NCBI RefSeq assembly: GCF_015207005.2
Contig: NZ_JADEXS020000001.1
Span: 2,790,001-2,854,000, forward strand
Origin: Desmonostoc muscorum LEGE 12446
Lineage (GTDB): Bacteria; Cyanobacteriota; Cyanobacteriia; Cyanobacteriales; Nostocaceae
Length of the DNA: 64,000 bases
Direction of reading: 5' to 3'
Shown here: in pieces, positions 20,396 to 28,496 of the stretch
Position numbering within the stretch: position 1 is the stretch's first letter
Layout of the letters: every line of letters starts with the position of its first letter
Notes under the pieces: generated by a model
Databases searched by the model: none
Told to the model about the DNA's origin: nothing
The model's input: only the letters and a program-made list of their open reading frames with translations
Program-made: the position numbers and the translations under genes

Positions 20396-22031
20396 AGTTC
20401 TTTTCTACCAGTTGTGTGACTCTACCAGTAATCTGCAATTCTCTGATTAAGGCTACTTTAAAATTCCAGACACGACCAAAGTAACTTGGCCTTTGTTCCA
20501 CAATCCACTCTGCAAGAGCACGTTCTGCCAATAATGCTCTGTAAGATTTCAAATTCAAGCCTGTAGCTTGTAACCAATTAGCATCGTCAGTAATACCATG
20601 TGCTACCTCCCACTGCTTTACGTAACTGTTCAAGCAATCTGGTGGATATGAAACTCCATTTTGTCTAGCCCATTCTAGGAGAAATCGACGTTGTGATAGC
20701 TCTAACCAAATATCGGCTAGTTCAGCAGACCATTCGTTCTGCACATCAACTTTAAATAGCCTAATAAATTCGATTCCAGTACTTTCGTCAATAATAGGAC
20801 TACTCTTGGAAGAAGCAACTAAAAACGCAGGATCATCTTGGGACTCTTGCTTGCACTCTTTCCAACTAACCATTCTTAGTGGTTTGATTTTAAAATATGC
20901 TTGCTCTTTAGAAGACAGTTGAATAGCGCTTCCTATAAGCTGCAATTCTTCCTCAAGAGCTTGTTGAAAACTCCAATTCAGTCCAAAATAGTCAGGTCCT
21001 TGTCTGATTATCCAATCGAGGAAGGCGTGTTCTTCCAGCAGCATCTTGAAGGTTATGGACGTCAAGCCATTAGCTCGCAACCAGTCTCCGTCTTCAATCC
21101 CGTGTTTTTGTTTCCACTGCTCGACATAGGCATCTAAGTTTTCCGTATAGCATACGCTATTTTGTCTAGCCCAATCCAGAACAAAGTATTGCTTTGATAA
21201 GGTTTTATACATAGCACTCACCAAGAGCGGATCCTTTTGTGCTTCTTGCAAAACCTTTTCTCCAGTGATCAAACCCTGGGAACTCATAAAGCCATGAACG
21301 AGAAGTTGGTCACCTTGCCAAATTGCACTTGTTGAGGATAAAGAGTTAAGGTATTTTTCTGGCTTTCGTTTCCCTTTAAGACTAGCGCAGTGATTAAGCA
21401 CTCCAATGGCATCAAGCCTTTTAAGGTCAATGGATTTTGTACGGAAGTATTGCTCAAGCTTTATCAAGTCGTCCTGAGACCAGTTCTTTAAGACTGGACT
21501 ATTTAGAAGCTGGCGATAGGAGCGATCTGGATAGTAGGTTCGTTTGGCATATTCGGTCAGTTGTTGTGCTTGCTCACTTGTGAGGTAATGGTCTTCAATC
21601 GCTTTGAGTAAGGTGTAGCGGATATTAACCAACGGCTCGGAAAGGGGACGAAAGTCAGCTTCTTGAGGAGCATGTAAGAGGGCTACTTCATCATCACCAT
21701 CAATAACACCATCACGATACCATTCAAAGATCGTGCCATAACCAATCATGCCGAAATTGTGTAACTCCGCAGCTCGCAATGCTCCCATGCTTGACGCACC
21801 AAGTACCTGAATACCTTCTTCTATAGCAGCGAGGAGTTCACGCTGCCAGACAGACGGTGTGCTATGAAAAAGTCCATCCACTAAAACGATAGTTTCTACA
21901 CCAAGCGCCATAATACGGTAAACATCGCCTTGACGAGCTGGAGGGTAGTAGTCCGCATCAAGTACCTCACGAGCCTGATTCTGTGGTAATGAAGAACCCA
22001 GGAATACAGCTATAGATTTGAATGCATTCAC
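20388..22031 (-). CDS. TfuA-like protein with duplicated C-terminal module
   Basis: A 547-aa protein. Residues about 1-165 are the TfuA core, with the hallmark LGASSMGALRAAEL near 77-90. TfuA proteins assist YcaO in thioamide formation, probably by supplying or handling the sulfur donor. The usual TfuA is much shorter. Here residues about 281-372 and 448-541 form two copies of an unrecognised, probably helical module. Each copy contains [FL]xL[DE]WARQN, QW-HGI-D, WL-A-GL, W[FI]-YFG and an EL[Q]L-like end. TfuA-core size and the repeats suggest an added substrate-binding function, which is inference. It precedes and overlaps the YcaO gene. Confidence 0.85.
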   Translation of the reverse strand: MNAFKSIAVFLGSSLPQNQAREVLDADYYPPARQGDVYRIMALGVETIVLVDGLFHSTPSVWQRELLAAIEEGIQVLGASSMGALRAAELHNFGMIGYGTIFEWYRDGVIDGDDEVALLHAPQEADFRPLSEPLVNIRYTLLKAIEDHYLTSEQAQQLTEYAKRTYYPDRSYRQLLNSPVLKNWSQDDLIKLEQYFRTKSIDLKRLDAIGVLNHCASLKGKRKPEKYLNSLSSTSAIWQGDQLLVHGFMSSQGLITGEKVLQEAQKDPLLVSAMYKTLSKQYFVLDWARQNSVCYTENLDAYVEQWKQKHGIEDGDWLRANGLTSITFKMLLEEHAFLDWIIRQGPDYFGLNWSFQQALEEELQLIGSAIQLSSKEQAYFKIKPLRMVSWKECKQESQDDPAFLVASSKSSPIIDESTGIEFIRLFKVDVQNEWSAELADIWLELSQRRFLLEWARQNGVSYPPDCLNSYVKQWEVAHGITDDANWLQATGLNLKSYRALLAERALAEWIVEQRPSYFGRVWNFKVALIRELQITGRVTQLVEKNYA

Positions 22032-22564
22032 TGTTTCATCTGCCCATTTCCAAAAGTTTATTCGTTAATTTCTCAATGGCATTGATTTAAAAATGTTCTA
22101 TTCCCAAATCGGAACAGTAATTTATTCATTATTGCTATTATTGGCGATCGCATCGCATTGCCTCAGCACTGTATGTTAATAAACAATACAACCACTACTA
22201 AGCCGGCTAAAAAATTTTGTGTCCACTTTATAGTAATTTTTCTTTTTACAGAATCTACTGAATATCCCTAGTAAATACAACTACTATGATATTCATACCT
22301 TACAGATAAAATCACTATTGGCGGCTTTACCAATAGTTATTATGGAAAGAGTTGAAAGTAAAAACAGCCAGCAACTTTTGCCGCGTTAACAAGCTGCTTA
22401 CTGGCTGGTTTCAAAGTAAACTGGTCTACAAGCAAAAAATACCCTAGATTTGAAATCTTAACTTGAGATTTTTGGATTTTAGATTTAGTTTTGCTGAACT
22501 CCTAAATTACAACTAGTTTAGTGTATGCAAGACTTTATCCAGTTTATCTAGCATATTTTATTGC
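22032..22564. other. Intergenic region between TfuA gene and first precursor
   Basis: About 530 bp with no gene seen in any frame. It contains the intrinsic terminator at 22360-22407, a HIP1-like GGCGATCGC near 22143, and the likely promoter region of the TfuA-YcaO-exporter genes, without a convincing -35/-10 pair that I would defend. Confidence 0.6.
22360..22407 (-). terminator. Intrinsic terminator after the first Nif11 precursor
   Basis: Read on the minus strand, arms CAGCCAG and CTGGCTG (with weaker inner pairing) are followed by TTTTTA. It lies about 150 nt after the precursor stop and more than 300 nt before TfuA. It would let the precursor be transcribed in excess over the modification and export genes. 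Confidence 0.55.
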
Positions 22565-22816
22565 TCACTCTACCACAATGTGAATCTTAATTTTCAATCC
22601 GCCTGCTACAGCCTCCAATTCATCCTCAGACAGTTCTGCATCTGCTGCAGTAACTTCTTGCATAAAAACTTGTAGTTCCTCTGTAGTAAACTGATAGCCC
22701 CGTTCATTGGCCATCTGAATTATGCTTGTTGAGCTATTGCCAGCTTTGAGCTTCTCTTGCAGTACTTCATCATTTTCAGCGACTTTAAAAAAGCCTCTTA
22801 CTGTTTCTTTTGACAT
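22565..22816 (-). CDS. Nif11-type RiPP precursor 1 (core lacks Cys/Ser/Thr)
   Basis: An 83-aa peptide with a Nif11-like leader (MSKETVRGFFKVAENDEV..., then GYQFTTEELQVFM) and the classic acidic end DELEAVAGG. Cleavage after Gly-Gly by the C39 exporter would release a ten-residue core, LKIKIHIVVE. The core alternates hydrophobic and polar residues and has no Cys, Ser or Thr. Azoline formation and lanthionine chemistry are therefore impossible on it, whereas backbone thioamidation (YcaO/TfuA next door) or radical epimerisation would be possible. The start has only a weak Shine-Dalgarno. It is the gene nearest TfuA-YcaO, so it is the probable substrate. Confidence 0.9.
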   Translation of the reverse strand: MSKETVRGFFKVAENDEVLQEKLKAGNSSTSIIQMANERGYQFTTEELQVFMQEVTAADAELSEDELEAVAGGLKIKIHIVVE

Positions 22817-23151
22817 AACTTTAATTAACCTTTTCTAACCGCTCATAACACCAACATCTTTAAATTGGTGAGGAAGCAAAGCGGGATATTTATGCTTCCT
22901 TATTTCTATATTTGATAATACAACCACTCGCAAAATTGATAAATAATATTCTGTATGCTCTACAGTATTTTTTTATTGGCAAGCTGACAACTTGAGAAAA
23001 ATCACCCATAAGCTTAGGTAGCTTTGCAGGGGAAACGCATCTAAATTACTCTTGATCACAACGAAGGTTAAGAACCAACTAAAAAAGCAGCATTTACCCT
23101 TTAGTTTAGTTTCCCAGATTTGAAGGCAAAGTTTATCGCAAATTTATTACT
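22817..23151. other. Intergenic region upstream of precursor 1
   Basis: About 335 AT-rich bases between the precursor and the MBL-fold gene. I see no further precursor-like frame with a Gly-Gly leader end and no clear promoter consensus. Confidence 0.5.
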
Positions 23152-24588
23152 TTATTTACTTAGTCTGACAAGAGTATTTCCTATCTTCATCATCAAAGTC
23201 TTGCTTTCATCCAAAAATGAACTATTTTCAATAGGTTGTTTCCATTTTTCCACTTCTTTATGCCGAATAACATCGAAAATTTCTTTGTAAGGAAATCTGA
23301 AAATAAGAGGGTCTTCTATTTCTCCTTCATTTGGTTTAATAATTCCATGATTAGTTGCTAAATATATTTTTTTAAATCGGCGATAATAGCCACTTATATA
23401 AACATAATCCCATCCTTTAATTTGTTTTAAAAGTCCATAAAAACTTGAAGCTGTGATAATGGTAAATAAATTAGCAAAAGTATTACGCCCTAAGCAAGCT
23501 TGAATGTTATCTTTTGAAAAGTCAAATGACCATTTATAAGAGGAATCGGGAAAAACAACCTCTAGTTGATAAATCACATTCCAGTGGCAATGTTCTAGAA
23601 ATAGAGAATCTTTATTATCTTGAAGAAATTTAGTTAGATTTATGTTGACTTCTTGTTCTATTGCTTCTTTCATCTCATTAAGATTATAATTATCGTGATT
23701 TTTGTCGATGAGATTAGCTCCCACCTTCACAGGAGAAAAATCCAAGCTTTCTCTATTATCGTCCATCTTATTTACAAACTGAGACATTTCTTTTAAGTAG
23801 CTAAATTCGCCATTTTTAAATGCGAGGATGTCACCTGGATCTAGAGTAAATACGTTTTCTTTTATTTCTGGGCAAACCATCCTTACATCTCTACAAAATT
23901 GTTCTCGCGTTACAGGAAATAAAATCTGATTCAGCCAAGATGATTCATTGATAAGTTTGAAACCATTAGAGCCAGGAGCGATCGCTCTTGGTTTAATCCT
24001 GCTAATGTTCCTAAGTAACTTATTATATGAAGAGTAAGGAAAGGATAAACTCTCATTACATTGGTAGTTGCTCTCTAACATTGGTTGCCAGAGTGCCAAT
24101 AAGAAATCAACTTGGGGATAGCGAGATTTTACAAAACGAATTGTATCTGTGCTAACATCTGAATCTACTTGATTCCAGAAAACGCCTGATTTATCGGCAA
24201 ATACTATGCCATATTCAGGTAAGCGGTATTCTGAGCGAGTGGTAAGGATATTGGTAGAGCCAATTTTAACTTCACTGAAATCTCCCAAAGGATAGATTTG
24301 CGAATACCCCAATTTACGAAGACAGGTTTCTAATATTTTGTCTTTAGGAATTAAGACATCAACTGTTTTTGGTAAATAAGCCAGAGAACGAACATCAAAG
24401 TGATCCAAATGTCTATGAGATATGATTAGCAAATCAAATTCTGGAATTCGTTCATGAATCACTTCCCGCGTTGGAAATACTTCTTCCATTCCTTCGCAGT
24501 GTGGATCCCATAACACGGGATCCATAAGAATCTTGCAATCCTGCGTTTCGACAAATATTGAAGCATGTCCAATCATGTGAATTTCCAT
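23152..24588 (-). CDS. Metallo-beta-lactamase-fold protein with C-terminal extension
   Basis: A 478-aa protein. The N-terminal 260 or so residues have an MBL fold with the metal motif SHRHLDHFD (His58, His60, Asp62, His63), the early MIGHASIFVE strand and an LMDPVLWDPH segment, like the UlaG/CMP-NeuAc-hydroxylase group. The C-terminal 200 residues, ending MKIGNTLVRLSK, are not recognised. It lies between two RiPP precursors in a same-strand run, so a tailoring or peptide-hydrolysing role is plausible but unproven. The DNA is noticeably AT-richer than the exporter genes, which may point to separate acquisition. Confidence 0.8.
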   Translation of the reverse strand: MEIHMIGHASIFVETQDCKILMDPVLWDPHCEGMEEVFPTREVIHERIPEFDLLIISHRHLDHFDVRSLAYLPKTVDVLIPKDKILETCLRKLGYSQIYPLGDFSEVKIGSTNILTTRSEYRLPEYGIVFADKSGVFWNQVDSDVSTDTIRFVKSRYPQVDFLLALWQPMLESNYQCNESLSFPYSSYNKLLRNISRIKPRAIAPGSNGFKLINESSWLNQILFPVTREQFCRDVRMVCPEIKENVFTLDPGDILAFKNGEFSYLKEMSQFVNKMDDNRESLDFSPVKVGANLIDKNHDNYNLNEMKEAIEQEVNINLTKFLQDNKDSLFLEHCHWNVIYQLEVVFPDSSYKWSFDFSKDNIQACLGRNTFANLFTIITASSFYGLLKQIKGWDYVYISGYYRRFKKIYLATNHGIIKPNEGEIEDPLIFRFPYKEIFDVIRHKEVEKWKQPIENSSFLDESKTLMMKIGNTLVRLSK

Positions 24589-24750
24589 AGCTCACCTCTG
24601 TTGTTACTAAGTTTTTAGCTAGAGTGGAAGTAGCAAGAAAAATTAGCCGCTTCCTTATTAAAGATTGAGATTAAAACATAACCCTATTCAAACTGGCTTA
24701 ACACTTTTTGTTACAGGATCTAATATTTAGTATTTAAAAGTAAAAATAAA

Positions 24751-25284
24751 TCACTTAAACTCTAAGCAGTGTAAAAGTTCTACTAATAAATCTTCGTTTG
24801 ATCCAGCAATATTCAAGGTAATAGCCCTTAAACTATCAACATAGCTAAGATATGTTTCATACTGTTCGCGTTTATCTGAAGGGATTTTGTCAAACTCAAC
24901 TCCTTTCCCCCATCGGTGAACAGTATTTGGTTTAATTTTTAATACTTTTGCAATTAATTTGATGCATTTCTCCCTATAACCGTGTTCTGACTCTATTGCT
25001 AAAATAAGTTTTTCTGTATAATATGGTTGCCGATTATCATCCAAGTCTTCTAGTCCAAACCACCGACGGCAAAATTTTCTTGGGTGTATACCTTTTCCTT
25101 GAAAAACACACGTTTTCAAAATTTTATCAACCTCCAATACTGATTGAGAATTTCTAATTTTTGGTAGCAAATATTCTGTGTTATGCACATCTTGAAGACC
25201 TGCATTGCGTTTAGCTACTTCTATGACTTTGAAGCCATGAAAATGTTCATAAATCTCTGACTTAAGATTTCCTGTCTGTAACAT
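24751..25284 (-). CDS. HTH-containing protein of unknown function in the RiPP operon
   Basis: A 177-aa protein starting 9 nt after the stop of the small coupled protein. Residues near 121-150 (IKLIAKVLKIKPNTVHRWGKG) look like a helix-turn-helix of the XRE type. A basic region with GIHPRKFCRRWFGLED precedes it. No membrane segment. I do not recognise the family. Its place behind the maturase suggests a cluster regulator or an accessory protein. It is AT-rich, like the MBL gene next to it. Confidence 0.7.
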   Translation of the reverse strand: MLQTGNLKSEIYEHFHGFKVIEVAKRNAGLQDVHNTEYLLPKIRNSQSVLEVDKILKTCVFQGKGIHPRKFCRRWFGLEDLDDNRQPYYTEKLILAIESEHGYREKCIKLIAKVLKIKPNTVHRWGKGVEFDKIPSDKREQYETYLSYVDSLRAITLNIAGSNEDLLVELLHCLEFK

Positions 25285-25293
25285 AATAATTTA

Positions 25294-25509
25294 TTAACTG
25301 ATGTCAATTCTTCCTTTTAAATATGTGCAATAAGTTTTTGGTTGCCAAAGAATGGCAGTCAATTCTGCCATGTCCAAAGCTTGTTTAGCCCTAATTATTG
25401 CTTTTAAAAAAGCTTGTTCATCTTGCCAGCCAGAGCGAGGTAAGAGGGGCTGAGAAATTAACAGCTCTTCAGATAAACGTTCATCAGTTTCTTCGTTTAA
25501 ATGATTCAT
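25294..25509 (-). CDS. Small protein (71 aa) translationally coupled to the radical SAM maturase
   Basis: ATG at 25509 overlaps the maturase stop in an ATGA, so the upstream extension of this frame to 25560 is not needed. The product starts MNHLNEETDERLSEEL and contains PLLPRSGWQDEQAFLKAI and a Cys-Thr-Tyr-Leu near the end. It is acidic, soluble and probably helical. Position and size fit the accessory protein that accompanies spliceotide radical SAM enzymes (PlpY with PlpX), but I recognise it by context, not by sequence. Confidence 0.7.
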   Translation of the reverse strand: MNHLNEETDERLSEELLISQPLLPRSGWQDEQAFLKAIIRAKQALDMAELTAILWQPKTYCTYLKGRIDIS

Positions 25510-26768
25510 ATTGCTACAGAATAAGAAACTTCGAGTTTGTCTTGCCAAGTTTCTGGCCATTGGATGGAGTCAGCAGTAAAGTGAAGTGGATCATTCTCCG
25601 GCCAAGGCACGTCAAGGGGTTCTTCAATAATGCTAAACTCGCCGTTGTCGAAGGGAATCCCTGGTGCTGACACTTTTGGATAAACCCGTTCCCGGATGCT
25701 GCGTTTTGCCAATTCGAGAGCGCGGTGGTGGCAGTAAGGATTATTGCCTCTGCGATTGAAAAATACATGTGCTGTCCAAGTGCAGCCTCCGCGACACAAC
25801 TCAGCAAACTTGCAAGTCTTACAGAATCCCCATAAGTGAGCTGTTCCTTCAGGCGTACCAGCATTAAGATTAAACTGCAATTCTTCAGCTTGTTCAATGA
25901 CTTCTTGCAAAGAGCGATCGCGGATATTACCACCTGCATAAGCAGCTGTAGGCAATGAAGGACAACCTTTAATCGTACCGTCTGCCTCCAACCCTAGAGT
26001 AGACAGTCCAGCACCGCAACCCCGCCAAAATCCCCATTCATCACCTTGTCCCCGCAGCAAACGTTCGTAGGGACCGTAGTAACCAATGTTGTTACCAGCC
26101 GCAACTTTTACTCCTTCAGTGTTAGCCTGTCGAACGACACGAGCCACCATAGGGTAGAGGTCTAATAGTTCGCTGGGTTGGAGAAGAATATCCGCATTGT
26201 CTGCGGCATTTCCCATCGGCACAGTCAGTTGAATTTGCCATGCTCGCGCACCTGCATCGCGGATATGCTCGTAGATGCGAGGGAATTCTGGGGCAGACAG
26301 ACGGTTGATTTGCGTATTACAGCCGAAGGGGATTCCGACTTCCTTTAGGTAACTCATGGTTCTTAGTCCAGATTTCCAAGAGCCTTTTCGTCCCCGGAGG
26401 CGATCGTGAGTTTCTTCCATTCCATCCGTAGAAACGGAAACTTTAGCAATTCCGGCTTCTTTCATCTGGTACGCCATTTCCAGAGAGATGCCGTAACCCC
26501 CGGTAGTCATACCGCAGAGCATACCAGCCTGGGTAATGGCTTTTGCAATTACCAACCAATCGGGGCGCAGAAAAGCTTCTCCTCCAATGAGAGTTACTTC
26601 TTTAATCCCGACATCAGCTAACTGCTGAACAAGATTAAGGGCTTCTTCAGTGGAGAGTTCTTTATGCCGTGCCTGTCCTGCCCGCGAACCACAATGACTA
26701 CAAGCAAGGTTGCATTTCAAAGTGATTTCCCAAACAGCATAACTGGTTCGATGGTACTTTTCAGACAT
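25506..26768 (-). CDS. Radical SAM/SPASM maturase for the Nif11-type peptide (spliceotide-like)
   Basis: A 420-aa protein. The radical SAM cluster motif is CNLACSHC (Cys19, Cys23, Cys26), with LIGGEAFLRPDW as the following SAM-binding strand. The C-terminal SPASM region is Cys-rich: GFWRGCGAGLS, IKGCPSLPT, FCKTCKFAELCRGGC and NPYCHH, enough for two auxiliary [4Fe-4S] clusters. It belongs to the Nif11-associated peptide maturases, the group that includes PlpX. It lies 50 bp downstream of a precursor with a Leu-Tyr-Gly motif and is coupled to a small partner. The likely reaction is radical excision of the tyrosine-derived segment to leave an alpha-keto-beta-amino acid. Epimerisation or a cross-link is the alternative. 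Confidence 0.85.
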   Translation of the reverse strand: MSEKYHRTSYAVWEITLKCNLACSHCGSRAGQARHKELSTEEALNLVQQLADVGIKEVTLIGGEAFLRPDWLVIAKAITQAGMLCGMTTGGYGISLEMAYQMKEAGIAKVSVSTDGMEETHDRLRGRKGSWKSGLRTMSYLKEVGIPFGCNTQINRLSAPEFPRIYEHIRDAGARAWQIQLTVPMGNAADNADILLQPSELLDLYPMVARVVRQANTEGVKVAAGNNIGYYGPYERLLRGQGDEWGFWRGCGAGLSTLGLEADGTIKGCPSLPTAAYAGGNIRDRSLQEVIEQAEELQFNLNAGTPEGTAHLWGFCKTCKFAELCRGGCTWTAHVFFNRRGNNPYCHHRALELAKRSIRERVYPKVSAPGIPFDNGEFSIIEEPLDVPWPENDPLHFTADSIQWPETWQDKLEVSYSVAI

Positions 26769-26818
26769 TGTTTTGCCCAGGTTTTGGTATTGGCTTGGTA
26801 ATAGCAGTGCAATAAGTA

Positions 26819-27112
26819 TTAAATTGTGTCGTATGGGGCTGGAAATATACCGTACAAAGCTACAGGACCTGGATAGCAGCTTTTTTTTATCCCACCTGCG
26901 ATCGCCTCTAATTCAGCTTCGTCTAGTTCCTCGGTGGAAGTTGCCTCTAACATTTCAGCACTAGTAGTTTCCCATTCTTCTTCAGTGAAAGCATATCCTT
27001 CTGCTTGTAAGAAAGTTCCACGTTCTTCAATCGGATAGCTTTCAACTTGAGTACGGAAAGCTTCATCTGTTGTGACTCTCTGATAAAAAGCTTTTGCACT
27101 TTCAATAGACAT
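26819..27112 (-). CDS. Nif11-type RiPP precursor 2 (Leu-Tyr-Gly core)
   Basis: A 97-aa peptide with strong Shine-Dalgarno AGGAGG seven bases before ATG. The Nif11-type leader (SAKAFYQRVTTDEAFR, GYAFTEEEWE) ends in AELEAIAGG. The 23-residue core begins IKKSCYPGP and continues VALYGIFPAP. The Leu-Tyr-Gly in it fits the X-Tyr-Gly motif cut out by spliceotide radical SAM enzymes; the maturase gene follows directly. One Cys, one Ser and one Thr are present too. Removal of the leader is presumably done by the C39 exporter. First gene of its transcription unit, with a 170-bp promoter region upstream. Confidence 0.9.
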   Translation of the reverse strand: MSIESAKAFYQRVTTDEAFRTQVESYPIEERGTFLQAEGYAFTEEEWETTSAEMLEATSTEELDEAELEAIAGGIKKSCYPGPVALYGIFPAPYDTI

Positions 27113-27165
27113 ATAATTTCCTCCTATTAATATCTAAAACATTAGGAAAAACAAGATAAAACTAC

Positions 27166-27206
27166 AATGCACAATTTTTGGGTAAGACTATGATTTTTTT
27201 CGTTTT
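27166..27206 (-). promoter_or_regulatory. 41-bp element upstream of precursor 2, shared with 36832-36872
   Basis: The stretch beginning AATGCACAATTTTTGGG (plus-strand reading) matches 36832-36872 at 34 of 41 positions in the same orientation. Each copy lies upstream of a minus-strand gene: 54 nt before this precursor and about 125 nt before the Cache-HAMP gene. Shared regulation is possible, but it could also be a scattered repeat. Confidence 0.4.
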
Positions 27207-27282
27207 GCTTCGTGCCACTATGAATTCACTGTAGTTTATCTAAACTAGGAGATTTGTTCAGCGAGCTTTTTATATCCAGGAA

Positions 27283-28377
27283 TTAACTTACTTTTAACCG
27301 TCTTACCATCCACTCAAATCTTTTTGCTGCGATCGCCACACGATCTAAAACGTTATCATTCAATTCATCCTCATATTCTACATCTTTCACCAACGGTGAA
27401 CCTTTACTATAAACGCGTCTACCATAACCAAGTTGACTCAGCATTCCTTGCAATCTTTGAGAAAGCAAAGTTGCAATAACCTGATAAAAACGAGATGCAA
27501 ATCCTATATCTTGCTGTAACTTTGCTGCTAATTGCTGTCGGTCAATTGACAACACAATTGAATCTTCAATAGCTTTAACTGTTGCCAAAGGTAGGCGGCC
27601 ATCAATGAAGGGTGTTTCGCCGATGATTTCGCCTTTGGACAATCTTGCTAGTTCTTTACCAGAAACTTCACTACCTTCTATAGCAGCAAAAGCACGAGCT
27701 AAGGGGTTACGCTCATTTTCATCAATAGATAAAGACATTGCTCCATCTAAAAGAATATACAGCCCATCCACAAGCCCTCTTTCACGGATAAGTACTGTAT
27801 TAGCAAGAATTTTTTGCACTTTACCACAAGTCGTCATCCAATCGATGTCACTATCATGTAATCCTCCTAAGACAAATAGTACATCCCTCAAAGGTTGACT
27901 TTGTGCGAAGTTACTACGTCCCTGTTGATTAATGGTGCTTTGAATTCTATCGGAAAGTATAATTGCGATCGCTCGATAAAAACGCGAAGCAAAACCAACA
28001 TCTTGCTGCAACTTTGCTGCCAATTTCTGTTGGGAAATCGACATTACTAGAGATTTTTCTACAGCTTTTATAGTTGTGGCTGTAAGACGAGTTCCTACAA
28101 ATGGAAGTTCTCCTACTACCTCGCCACTAGATAATCTCGCAATCTCTCGACTGAAGACTTCATCTCCTTCGATAGCTGCGAAAGCACGAGTTAAAGGATT
28201 ATTATCTGGTTGAGAAATACTAACTGTTAAAATGCCATCTAGTAAAATGTACAAACAATCGGTAGCTTTTCCTTCTTCGATAAGTATAGTGCCAGCAGCT
28301 ATTTCTCGTTTATGACCTGTTGCAATCATCCAATCAATGTCACTGGTAGTTAATTCTTTGAGTAGAACTTCTGTCAT
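27283..28377 (-). CDS. Protein with two cyclic-nucleotide-binding domains
   Basis: A 364-aa protein with a duplicated module. Each copy has a cNMP-type beta-roll (GTILIEEGKATDCLYILLDG and NTVLIRERGLVDGLYILLDG), a GEVVGELPF/GEIIGETPF phosphate-cassette-like loop, then KLAAKLQQDxGFASRFY. The key Arg of cAMP-binding cassettes is not evident (ELPFVGTRLTATT / ETPFIDGRLPLAT), so ligand binding is uncertain. No HTH, so it is not a CRP-type regulator. It is the last gene of the 33307-27283 run. Such proteins accompany NHLP clusters in cyanobacteria; role unknown. Confidence 0.8.
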   Translation of the reverse strand: MTEVLLKELTTSDIDWMIATGHKREIAAGTILIEEGKATDCLYILLDGILTVSISQPDNNPLTRAFAAIEGDEVFSREIARLSSGEVVGELPFVGTRLTATTIKAVEKSLVMSISQQKLAAKLQQDVGFASRFYRAIAIILSDRIQSTINQQGRSNFAQSQPLRDVLFVLGGLHDSDIDWMTTCGKVQKILANTVLIRERGLVDGLYILLDGAMSLSIDENERNPLARAFAAIEGSEVSGKELARLSKGEIIGETPFIDGRLPLATVKAIEDSIVLSIDRQQLAAKLQQDIGFASRFYQVIATLLSQRLQGMLSQLGYGRRVYSKGSPLVKDVEYEDELNDNVLDRVAIAAKRFEWMVRRLKVS

Positions 28378-28403
28378 AACTAATACCTATTTTTAATTTT
28401 ATC

Positions 28404-28494
28404 AGAACTTACGCAAAAACTCTCTGCAACTCTTATTCCTTGGCGCACTTGGCGTACTTGGCGGTTCGTTTTTTGATGATTTTGCATAAGTTCT
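28404..28494. repeat. MITE-like palindromic element (91 bp)
   Basis: Terminal inverted repeats AGAACTTACGCAAAA and, reversed, AGAACTTATGCAAAA match at 14 of 15 bases. The inside carries AACTCTCTGCAACTCTTA and a GGCG-x-ACTTGGCG-type direct repeat. A related left end occurs at 51354 and a shorter one at 40733. It directly follows the metallopeptidase gene. Confidence 0.75.
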
Positions 28495-28496
28495 AT

